Assembly: GCA_022843885.1 (NCBI GenBank)
Contig: JALHMU010000047.1
Location: 1-6,791, forward strand
DNA length: 6,791 bases
Source: Candidatus Peribacteraceae bacterium
GTDB taxonomy: Bacteria; Patescibacteriota; Gracilibacteria; Peribacterales; Peribacteraceae
Reading direction: 5' to 3'
Shown here: positions 1-6,186 of the stretch, in pieces
How positions within the stretch are numbered: the first letter of the stretch is position 1
Layout of the letters: every line of letters begins with the position of its first letter
Notes under the pieces: model-generated
Database searches by the model: none
What the model was told of the DNA's origin: nothing
What the model saw: only the letters and a program-made list of their open reading frames with translations
Program-made: the position numbers and the translations under genes

Positions 1-2
1 AC

Positions 3-2072
3 GCCCTGGGCGTCAGTGAAGCAACCATCACTCCTTCCTATTACGGCAGTGAGAAGCACTTGCTCGTCGACTGTCCGGGTGTCGTCGACATTCAGCAATG
101 TATCGAGACGGTAGGAAAGACGATCCGCCTGGAATTCAAAGAGGAATTTACCGAAGCAACCGAGGAATATAAGAAGGGTGTGCGCGACAAAGCCAATGCG
201 ACGTTTGCCACGATTCAAAGCGGTGAAAAAACATTGCAGTCTGCAGGTCAGGACTTGAGCAGCACGCTCGGTACGGTGTTCTCTGAGAACGAACGTTTCA
301 GTGAAGCCGATCTTCCAAACGGTCTGAAGCAATTCTGGACCCGCAAACCAGGTGATCCGGTCTTGCTCACGGAAGGCACCATTCAAACCGTCGGTATGAA
401 TGCCGAAGGGGTACAGGAATTGCAGGAAGTCGGTGGTATCTACGTTGCAGAAGTTGTATCGCCGATCGCACCGGGAACAAAACAGATCGAGAATACGTCT
501 GACGCACTCACGGAATTGAAGAATCGTGCATCCGGCGCAACGCTCGTGACGCAAAAAGATATCTTGCTGACCGATGTTGATGCGGCCCTTCGCGATCAAA
601 TCTCCACACAACAAGTTGGTACGTCTGTTGCCGTTTCAACACCTGCTCCTGGTGTGCTCTACGTCAACGGTCGTATCGATGGAACGGAACGTGCAAGTGT
701 CCGTCACATTTTGGTGTCATACAAAGGCGCCGATCGCGCTGAAACAACGGTGACACGTACGAAAGAAGAAGCTGAGGCTCGCGCCGAAGATCTGAAGAAA
801 CAAGTGGATGGCGGTGCAGATTTCGCCGCTCTGGCAGCCACACAATCCGATGGTCCATCCAAAGCGCAATCCGGAAAATTGGAACCATTCACTCGTGGAA
901 CATCCGATCCAGCATTCGAAGCTGCTGCATTCGTCTTGAAGAAAGGTGAAGTCAGTTCCATCGTCGAAACTCCATTCGGTTTCCACATCATCAAAGCTGA
1001 TGAAGATGTACAGGTCACAGGTACAAAGGTGTCATATTCGTTCTTACAAGTTGCAAGCAAACAGCAAGCGGACGATTTTTTGAAACAGATCAATGAAAAG
1101 ACCGTCGTAAAAACTGAAAATCAGATTGGCCTGCGCGTCCTCTTCTTCTCACTCGAGCCAACGGGTTGGAAAGACACAGAATTGAACGGTCAGCACTTCC
1201 GCAGTGCAGCTGTGACGGTCGATCAATACACGAACATTCCCGTCGTACAGATTCAATTCGACAGCGTCGGCGCCAAACTCTTCCAGGAACTTACGAAGAA
1301 CAACATTAACAAGCGCATCGCCATCTTCGTCGGTGGTGAACTCGTGTCTGCGCCAACGGTACAGAATGAAATCAGTGGTGGCACGGCCATCATCACGGGT
1401 AGTCAGAACTTCGAAGAAGCCAACCGCCTCGCTACAGACCTGAACACAGGTGCTATCCCGGCTCCGATCTTCTTATCGGGTCAGAACACCATTCAGCCAA
1501 CGCTTGGTGCCAGCGCATTGAGTGAATCACTCTTCGCCGGTTTCATCGGATTCCTGATCCTGTGCTTCGCGCTAGTCTTCATCTATCGCCTGCTCGGCCT
1601 CATCTCCGCGCTCACGTTGCTCTTGTACTTCGTCTTGCTGCTCGCATTCATGAAACTACCGCTCTTCCTCGTCACGGATGACTACATCGTCATCACGCTT
1701 GCGGGTATTGCCGGTGTCATTCTGTCGATCGGTATGGCCGTCGACGCGAACATCTTGATCTTCGAACGCATGAAAGAAGAACTCGCGCAGGGCAAAACGC
1801 TGAAGACAGCTGCCGCAACAGGATTCAAGCGTGCATGGCCATCTATCCGCGACGGTAACATGTCGACGCTCATCAGCTGTGCGATCTTGATCGTCATCGG
1901 TACGAGCATCGTTCGTGGATTCGCCATCACACTCGCACTTGGTATCTTCATCGCTCTCTTCTGCGCCCTCGTTGTGACGAAGTGGCTCTTGGACAAAGTC
2001 TTCGCTTCTCCGCTCGCTGAGCATGAAGCCTACTTCCTGCCAAAGAAGAAGCGTCAGCATCACCAGAAATAA
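3..2072 (+). CDS. secD: Protein translocase subunit SecD with an inserted parvulin-type prolyl isomerase domain (5' end outside the window)
   Basis: SecD is a membrane part of the Sec translocon that uses the proton gradient to pull proteins out on the far side of the membrane. The frame is open to the left edge, so the start and first membrane segment are missing; 689 residues are visible. In order: first P1 half (nt 3-149, LGVSEATI, LLVDCPGVVD, GKTIRLEF); a long insertion with a parvulin domain at about nt 690-1007; second P1 half (about 1164-1469); then five membrane segments near 1530-1592, 1596-1652, 1683-1739, 1863-1913 and 1917-1988. Hallmark motifs are GMAVDANILIFER (from 1731, with the proton-path Asp) and RDGNMSTLI (from 1848; usually DGNV). 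It ends in a basic cytoplasmic tail. A normal SecD has only a short linker where this one has about 340 residues. The SecD assignment is firm; the role of the inserted domain is inferred. folB starts 5 bases after its stop. Confidence 0.95.
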   Translation, partial: ALGVSEATITPSYYGSEKHLLVDCPGVVDIQQCIETVGKTIRLEFKEEFTEATEEYKKGVRDKANATFATIQSGEKTLQSAGQDLSSTLGTVFSENERFSEADLPNGLKQFWTRKPGDPVLLTEGTIQTVGMNAEGVQELQEVGGIYVAEVVSPIAPGTKQIENTSDALTELKNRASGATLVTQKDILLTDVDAALRDQISTQQVGTSVAVSTPAPGVLYVNGRIDGTERASVRHILVSYKGADRAETTVTRTKEEAEARAEDLKKQVDGGADFAALAATQSDGPSKAQSGKLEPFTRGTSDPAFEAAAFVLKKGEVSSIVETPFGFHIIKADEDVQVTGTKVSYSFLQVASKQQADDFLKQINEKTVVKTENQIGLRVLFFSLEPTGWKDTELNGQHFRSAAVTVDQYTNIPVVQIQFDSVGAKLFQELTKNNINKRIAIFVGGELVSAPTVQNEISGGTAIITGSQNFEEANRLATDLNTGAIPAPIFLSGQNTIQPTLGASALSESLFAGFIGFLILCFALVFIYRLLGLISALTLLLYFVLLLAFMKLPLFLVTDDYIVITLAGIAGVILSIGMAVDANILIFERMKEELAQGKTLKTAAATGFKRAWPSIRDGNMSTLISCAILIVIGTSIVRGFAITLALGIFIALFCALVVTKWLLDKVFASPLAEHEAYFLPKKKRQHHQK
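690..1007 (+). other. Parvulin (PpiC/SurA-type rotamase) domain inside SecD
   Basis: This sub-feature of secD encodes a complete parvulin domain of about 105 residues. It opens with VRHILV (nt 699-716), which holds the first active-site His. A charged helix follows (KEEAEARAEDLKKQ), then GADFAALAATQSDGPSKAQS, the KLEPFTRGTSDPAFEAAAF segment, LKKGEVSSIVETPFG and the closing FGFHIIKA (from nt 975), which carries the second conserved His. All these match the PpiC/SurA/PrsA pattern in order, so the domain should be folded and probably active in cis/trans prolyl isomerisation. It lies between the two halves of the SecD P1 region and so would face outside the cytoplasm. Its action on emerging Sec substrates is inference. 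Confidence 0.9.
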
Positions 2073-2077
2073 GCGCC

Positions 2078-2407
2078 ATGCGCGCCTCTGTGCTTATCAC
2101 CGATCTTGAGGTCAAGACACGCATCGGCGTGTCACCTGAAGAACGTGCCACTGCGCAACGACTGCTCATTTCTATTGAATGCGATGTTGTGCACACATCG
2201 GAAGATCGGGTATCGATTGATTACGCGCACGTAGCCGAACGTTTGCACCAGCTTGCCGAGCATGAACGTGAAACGCTGGAGAAGTTCTGTGACGACATCG
2301 GTGTGATGCTCGTGAAAGAATTCGGTTCGGAACATTTCACCATCGAGGTGAAGAAATTTGTGATTCCCGGTGCAGCCTCCGTCTCCTATCGCCTCTCGAC
2401 CAAATGA
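2078..2407 (+). CDS. folB: Dihydroneopterin aldolase
   Basis: FolB cleaves 7,8-dihydroneopterin to 6-hydroxymethyl-7,8-dihydropterin and glycolaldehyde in cytoplasmic folate synthesis. The 109-residue protein is slightly short for the family. It starts with a typical T-fold strand (SVLITDLEVKTRIGV) followed by SPEER, where Glu22 aligns with the pterin-binding Glu. DYAHV holds the conserved Tyr49. IEVKKF near residue 89 replaces the usual VxVxKP; Lys93 is the expected catalytic lysine, and the following Pro is Phe here. The ATG lies 5 bases after the secD stop with no Shine-Dalgarno motif, and the TGA stop overlaps the folK ATG by 4 bases (ATGA), so it is probably translated with its neighbours. 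The related FolX epimerase or an aldolase with mixed activity cannot be excluded, but folK and folE next door support folate synthesis. Confidence 0.9.
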   Translation: MRASVLITDLEVKTRIGVSPEERATAQRLLISIECDVVHTSEDRVSIDYAHVAERLHQLAEHERETLEKFCDDIGVMLVKEFGSEHFTIEVKKFVIPGAASVSYRLSTK

Positions 2408-2889
2408 AGTCTGTTGTGCTCGGCATCGGCTCCAATATTGATGCCGAAAAAAACATGAAAGCCGCCGCGGAACTGCTACGAAAAGAATGGCCGACGATTC
2501 GTTTTGCGCATGTGTATGCCAGCGCTCCAATGCATGAAGTGCATCAGGATTCTTTTCTGAATACGGTCGCTGTGTTTGAAGCTGATGCGGAAGCAACGCA
2601 GATTCAATCTGTTCTGCAATCGATCGAACAAACTCTGAAGAAAGATCCACCGTTCAAATTCGGTCCACGAACGATTGATCTGGATATTCTGCTGTATGGA
2701 GAAGAGCACATCGAAACGCAGACACTCACTGTGCCTCATCCTCGCCTCCAGGAGCGTCGCTTTGTGCTGGAGCCACTCTGTGAGCTTCTCGATGAGAACG
2801 CGCTCCACCCGGTCTTACAACGCTCCTACAAGGATCTACTGCACGATCTGCCACCACAAGGCTGTGAACGCACCAACGTCGCTTTGTAA
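2404..2889 (+). CDS. folK: 6-hydroxymethyl-7,8-dihydropterin pyrophosphokinase (HPPK)
   Basis: FolK moves pyrophosphate from ATP to 6-hydroxymethyl-dihydropterin, giving the substrate of dihydropteroate synthase. The 161 residues match the usual HPPK length. Visible hallmarks are the N-terminal LGIGSN, the DSFLNTV strand, the signature FGPRTIDLDILLYG (residues 86-99) with the two Mg-binding Asp residues 92 and 94, and PHPRLQERRFVLEPL (111-125). One departure: the loop before the signature reads KKDPPFKF where E. coli has several arginines and a Trp, so catalytic Arg82 appears to be replaced by Lys and Trp89 by Phe. The start overlaps the folB stop (ATGA), implying translational coupling. folE starts 6 bases downstream. 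Confidence 0.95.
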   Translation: MKSVVLGIGSNIDAEKNMKAAAELLRKEWPTIRFAHVYASAPMHEVHQDSFLNTVAVFEADAEATQIQSVLQSIEQTLKKDPPFKFGPRTIDLDILLYGEEHIETQTLTVPHPRLQERRFVLEPLCELLDENALHPVLQRSYKDLLHDLPPQGCERTNVAL

Positions 2890-2895
2890 GCGTCG

Positions 2896-3459
2896 ATGGA
2901 TTATACTGCCGCTTCCATGCAAGACCTCTTTCGTGACCTGCTGAAAAAGATCGGCGAAGACCCCACTCGTCCGGGACTCAAAGACACACCGAAGCGTGTG
3001 GAAGAGAGCTTGAAATTTCTTACGTCCGGATACGATCAAGACATTGAAACTGTCGTAAATGGCGCGCTCTTCCCGACTGATACGGACGGCATGATCATCG
3101 TAAAAGATATCGAATGCTATTCATTGTGCGAGCACCACATGCTGCCATTCACCGGGAAAGTGCACGTCGGATATGTTCCAGACAAAACGATTATCGGACT
3201 CAGTAAGATTCCACGCATTATCGATATGTTTGCCCGCCGTCTGCAAGTGCAGGAACGTTTGGGTCAGCAAATCTGCGATACGCTGGATGACATCCTCAAA
3301 CCAAAAGGCATTGGCATTGTGATCGAAGCAAATCACTTTTGCATGATGATGCGCGGCGTCGAGAAACAACACAGTTCAGCCGTCACGAGTCATGTCCGGG
3401 GTCTCTTCAAGAAAGATGAGAAGACGCGTGAGGAATTTTTGCGACTGATCGGGAAGTAA
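2896..3459 (+). CDS. folE: GTP cyclohydrolase I
   Basis: FolE converts GTP to 7,8-dihydroneopterin triphosphate and formate, the first step of folate synthesis. The 187-residue protein is about the size of the short Bacillus form and lacks the longer N-terminus of the E. coli enzyme. It opens with an [14 protein letters not shown] / TPKRV segment typical of the family. Zinc ligands are Cys78 and His81 in [10 protein letters not shown] and Cys149 in NHFCMMMRG; their spacing equals Cys110, His113 and Cys181 of E. coli. His80 and His147 match catalytic histidines, and [10 protein letters not shown] fits the second family signature. The ATG is 6 bases after the folK stop, without a Shine-Dalgarno motif. 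FolE can also feed queuosine or biopterin routes, but folB and folK point to folate. Its TAA stop directly abuts the stop of the convergent gene. Confidence 0.97.
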   Translation: MDYTAASMQDLFRDLLKKIGEDPTRPGLKDTPKRVEESLKFLTSGYDQDIETVVNGALFPTDTDGMIIVKDIECYSLCEHHMLPFTGKVHVGYVPDKTIIGLSKIPRIIDMFARRLQVQERLGQQICDTLDDILKPKGIGIVIEANHFCMMMRGVEKQHSSAVTSHVRGLFKKDEKTREEFLRLIGK

Positions 3460-4110
3460 TTACGCCGCAAGTGCGTATTCTTCCTCGCGTGCAGCATCGT
3501 CGATGCGTCGCAGGTCTTTTTCCTTGTTCACAGCCTGTTCGACGTCATCCAGATTGATGCCCGCAGCTGCGATAGAAGAAAGCAGATCCTGCTTGTACTT
3601 TCGATACTGATCGGAGACGAATCGATCACCGGTCTTTGCGACCGTGAGCCCTTCGATCAAAGCGGTTTCATCGAATTCTTTTCCGCCGATCGTGACGACA
3701 CTGTTTCCTTCCATTGTGTTCCCTTGAATCATGTCTGCAGTGTGATCACCTTTGAGATGGAATTTTTCATGCTCATCCACTTCTTTTGTTCGTGCGAGCG
3801 TATCTTTGACACTCGTTCGAACTTTGATCGTCTCCGCTGCGATTTGTACTTTTGGTGAACCGTCATACAGTCCTCCAATTCCATCATCGAGCTGTTTGAT
3901 CGCGGCACCCTTCGTATGTTCCTGGATGCCAGAAATCCACTCAGAAACATGTTTCTGAGCCTCTGCAGAGCTTTCCTGCTCTGAGCGTTTTTGCACAATT
4001 TTTCCGAGTTCCTGACCCGAGACGCCATCGGCGTGTTCATCCACCGTGGCATTGATAAGTGTCATTGCCTCTGCCTCTGCCGATGGTGTGGGGTGAAGAG
4101 TTTGCATCAT
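3460..4110 (-). CDS. Unknown soluble protein with an HExxH motif (possible gluzincin-like metallopeptidase)
   Basis: I do not recognise this 216-residue protein. It has no signal peptide or membrane segment and is rich in Glu, Asp, Lys and Ala, with a probably helical N-terminal half. The centre holds KEVDEHEKFHLKGDHTADM; HEKFH (nt 3757-3771) fits the zinc-binding HExxH pattern. It is followed by VVTIGGKEFDETALIEGLT, whose Glu (nt 3652-3654) lies 35 residues after the second His, a plausible third ligand as in gluzincins where the later helix reads EGLT. The C-terminus is a helical FVSDQYRKYKQDLL / INLDDVEQAV region. The two adjacent ATG codons at 4110 and 4107 are the likeliest start; in-frame TTG at 4143 and GTG at 4131 would add up to 11 residues, and none has a good ribosome site. 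It lies 53 bases after the decarboxylase. The gene is likely real; the peptidase role is a hypothesis. Confidence 0.8.
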   Translation of the reverse strand: MMQTLHPTPSAEAEAMTLINATVDEHADGVSGQELGKIVQKRSEQESSAEAQKHVSEWISGIQEHTKGAAIKQLDDGIGGLYDGSPKVQIAAETIKVRTSVKDTLARTKEVDEHEKFHLKGDHTADMIQGNTMEGNSVVTIGGKEFDETALIEGLTVAKTGDRFVSDQYRKYKQDLLSSIAAAGINLDDVEQAVNKEKDLRRIDDAAREEEYALAA

Positions 4111-4163
4111 AAAAGTATGAGCGCATTTCACTCCAAAAAGCAAGGGTCACGGGGAACTTTTTC

Positions 4164-5690
4164 TTAGGCAGTGCGAAGTTTTTGTGCCAATTCTTTCTTA
4201 CTCAGACCATGTCCGTTTCCATTTCCGTTGCCGTTTCCATTCCCATTCTTCTTTTTCTTTTCATTCTCTTTCGCCATTTCATCGACGTTGATGCGGTACA
4301 GGTTGTGATAGTCTTCCAATTCGTTTGGCCCGGCGACTTTCAGCACGTCGAGCTCGGGTGCGAACATTTCGCTGAAACGATCGCGGCGGCGCACCAATTT
4401 TGTCGTTCCGTCCTGATAGATCACGATGACAGACGCACGCTTGATCGTATTGAAGTTGCTCGCCATGACAGATGCGTACGCACCCACGTCCATGATTGTA
4501 AGCAGATCCCCTGCTCGCAGCTTTGGCATCATGTGATCCTTCACGATGATGTCCCAACAGTCACACGTGTTTCCTGCAACGGTCAGTTTGTGCACGCGCG
4601 GTGATTTCAGCTTGGAAGCCGGAAGGATGTCATAGTTGATGCCACCTTGGATCAATGCGTCCGGGACGAAGTTGTAAGTAGACCCGTCAGCGATGATGAA
4701 GCGGTTGGATTTTCCGAGGCGCTTCTTGGAGATCACACGCATGAGTCCGATACCTGCATTCAAGACAATCGCCTTTCCTGGTTCGAAGCAGAGTTGAATG
4801 TCTGGAAGATCATTCGCATCGAGGAGTTTCTTCCAGTACTCCGTGAATCCTTTCAATTTCTCGATCGGGAATGCAGCTTCATCGCCGATTGCCGCAGGGA
4901 ATCCTCCGCCGAGCGACACGCTCTTCGGCTTCATGCCGCGGTCATAACACTTGCGCAGTAGTTTCACCATTGCCTTCGCAGCGGCCTTGTAGACGCGCGG
5001 ATTGTGCACGTAGCCACCATGGAAGTGGAACCCGTAAAAATCGACGTACGGGCTTTTCTGGATCATATCGAGGGCATGATCGAGGTACGTGATCGGAATG
5101 CCATACTTATTCGTTTTCGTTGTGTAGCTCCCGAGGGTCAACATCGGGTTCACGCGCACCACTGTACGAATCTGCTGCTTGAGTTTCTTGGCTGTCGCAG
5201 CAATCGCTTCGATGTCTTCGTAGCTGTCCGTCGTGATGGACTGAATACCAAGTTTGGCAGCGAAGTGAATGTCCTGTGGTGACTTGAACAAGTTCGTGAA
5301 CGTGATCTGCTTTGGTTTGAAGTCTGCAAGCAGTCCCAAAATGATTTCACCAACGCTTGAGCAGTCGAGTTCGAAACCTTCTTCGCGAATGATGCGCATG
5401 ATCTCCAAGTTGGAGTTCACTTTTGCGGCGTACTGCAAGTGCACATTTGGTCCGAACGTCTTTTTGAATCGGCGGCATCGACGACGAATCTCACTCTCGA
5501 CCATGATGTACAGCGGCGTACCGAATTTCTGTGCGAGCTTCTCTACCGGGACACCTTCGATATAGAGCATCCCCTGCTTGTCTTGTGACAAAAACGCATC
5601 CCAACGTTCGCGCGCATATCGATGTGAGACGGGAAGGAGTGCCGGAGGATGCTGGGTGCTCTTTTTCGAGCCGGGAGGGCGAGAGGACAT
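4164..5690 (-). CDS. Fold-type III PLP-dependent decarboxylase (ornithine/diaminopimelate/arginine decarboxylase family), substrate unassigned
   Basis: This 508-residue cytoplasmic enzyme removes the carboxyl group from a basic amino acid using PLP. LYIEGVPVEKLAQKFGTPLY begins the usual domain. YAAKVNSN carries the PLP lysine (Lys90), GFELDCSSVGEI and NKYGIP follow, then HFHGG (222-226) in place of HxGS, GGGFP (261-265) for PLP phosphate, EPGKAIV (303-309; usually EPGR), NTCDCWD (374-380) and GAYASVMASNFN (403-414). GGGFP, DCSS and the CD..D pattern look more like ornithine decarboxylase, whereas the N-terminus and NKYG resemble LysA, so I give no symbol. About 35 extra C-terminal residues are lysine-rich and contain Asn-Gly repeats. 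The ATG at 5690 follows a good promoter with an untranslated leader of about 58 bases, but no Shine-Dalgarno motif. A deoxyhypusine-synthase-like gene upstream favours polyamine synthesis over lysine synthesis. Confidence 0.9.
   Translation of the reverse strand: MSSRPPGSKKSTQHPPALLPVSHRYARERWDAFLSQDKQGMLYIEGVPVEKLAQKFGTPLYIMVESEIRRRCRRFKKTFGPNVHLQYAAKVNSNLEIMRIIREEGFELDCSSVGEIILGLLADFKPKQITFTNLFKSPQDIHFAAKLGIQSITTDSYEDIEAIAATAKKLKQQIRTVVRVNPMLTLGSYTTKTNKYGIPITYLDHALDMIQKSPYVDFYGFHFHGGYVHNPRVYKAAAKAMVKLLRKCYDRGMKPKSVSLGGGFPAAIGDEAAFPIEKLKGFTEYWKKLLDANDLPDIQLCFEPGKAIVLNAGIGLMRVISKKRLGKSNRFIIADGSTYNFVPDALIQGGINYDILPASKLKSPRVHKLTVAGNTCDCWDIIVKDHMMPKLRAGDLLTIMDVGAYASVMASNFNTIKRASVIVIYQDGTTKLVRRRDRFSEMFAPELDVLKVAGPNELEDYHNLYRINVDEMAKENEKKKKNGNGNGNGNGNGHGLSKKELAQKLRTA
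4206..4247 (-). repeat. Hexanucleotide repeat coding for (Asn-Gly)n near the decarboxylase C-terminus
   Basis: Seven tandem units of 6 bases (AAY GGN on the minus strand, the last being CAT GGT) encode NGNGNGNGNGNGHG. The units differ at synonymous positions (AAT/AAC; GGG, GGA, GGC, GGT), so the peptide repeat is kept while the DNA has diverged. It follows a KKKK run and precedes a short helix-like LSKKELAQKLRTA tail. The likely result is a flexible linker to a short basic tail. Confidence 0.85.
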
Positions 5691-5754
5691 CTCGTTTGTC
5701 GTGCGTTGGTAGGGAAGACCCCGTTTTTACTTCGAAGGGAAGCAACAAGTCGAA

Positions 5755-5782
5755 ATTATAGGGTGCTGAGTTTCGATGTAAA
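5755..5782 (-). promoter_or_regulatory. Sigma70-type promoter for the decarboxylase gene
   Basis: On the minus strand, TTTACA (nt 5777-5782, five of six matches to the -35 consensus) is followed after exactly 16 bases by TATAAT (5755-5760, a perfect -10). Transcription would begin near 5748, leaving a leader of about 58 bases before the ATG at 5690. The site lies in the only intergenic gap over 100 bases in the window, between the small unknown gene and the decarboxylase. It would drive the decarboxylase and probably the HExxH gene, independently of the upstream deoxyhypusine-synthase-like gene. Confidence 0.7.
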
Positions 5783-5810
5783 TATGATTTTCAAGAAATT
5801 CTTTCTGCGC

Positions 5811-6146
5811 TCAGATATCTTCTGATCTCCATTCAGAAGTTTTACTTGATTGAATCTGTTCGAGTTTTTGACCACACCGATCCAAGCTATCCGGTTCTGC
5901 GCGTGTAGATTCGATGATTTCTATGCCATTAAGGACACGCAGCACAAATTGATCATGCGCATGGGCGATACCTTTCTTCAGAAGGAGTATCGAATCCATG
6001 TCACGAACTTCCGTATGTCCATCGTAGTGATAGAAAACAACACGCATGACATTGGCATGCACCGCTTCCACTTCACAGAAGATGTCACCCTGGGGCACTT
6101 CTGCCTCACGTATTTCATGAACGCCACTCTGCAGAGTATCGATCAT
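5811..6146 (-). CDS. Small unknown protein between the deoxyhypusine-synthase-like gene and the decarboxylase
   Basis: The 111-residue product matches no family I know. It starts MIDTLQSGVHEIREAEVPQG, has an alternating, probably beta-strand centre (VMRVVFYHYDGHTEVRDMD, then FVLRVLNGIEIIES) and a polar C-terminus. No signal peptide or membrane segment is visible. Codons (GAA, GAT, CGT/CGC, CTG/CTC) look like those of the neighbours, which supports real coding; an overlapping plus-strand frame looks less natural. The frame extends upstream to 6236 into the previous gene, but the ATG at 6144-6146 is preferred: it gives a 40-base gap after the TAG of the previous gene. An AGGAGG lies 16 bases before it, further than usual but the best Shine-Dalgarno match in the window. 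The position suggests a role tied to the same pathway, unproven. Confidence 0.6.
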   Translation of the reverse strand: MIDTLQSGVHEIREAEVPQGDIFCEVEAVHANVMRVVFYHYDGHTEVRDMDSILLLKKGIAHAHDQFVLRVLNGIEIIESTRAEPDSLDRCGQKLEQIQSSKTSEWRSEDI

Positions 6147-6186
6147 TACAGAAAATCCTATGCCTCCTCTCTGCGTGATGCAAGAA

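Noticed and set aside
704..1093. Minus-strand open frames opposite secD
   Set aside because: They lie wholly opposite the conserved parvulin and SecD coding sequence and encode no recognisable protein.
3461..3477. Inverted repeat TACGC/GCGTA with a 7-base loop after folE as a terminator
   Set aside because: The stem is only 5 base pairs, no U-run follows, and it lies inside the convergent coding sequence.
4110..4143. CATACT as a -10 box just before the HExxH gene
   Set aside because: It has only four of six matches, no acceptable -35 box, and it lies too close to the ATG for a normal start point.
4182..5565. Plus-strand open frames opposite the decarboxylase
   Set aside because: They are complements of a clearly conserved enzyme gene and have low-quality translations.
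5792..5804. Palindrome AAGAAATTCTT between the small gene and the decarboxylase promoter
   Set aside because: The arms are short and AT-rich with a one-base loop, so no stable hairpin forms; it could be an operator, but nothing else supports this.
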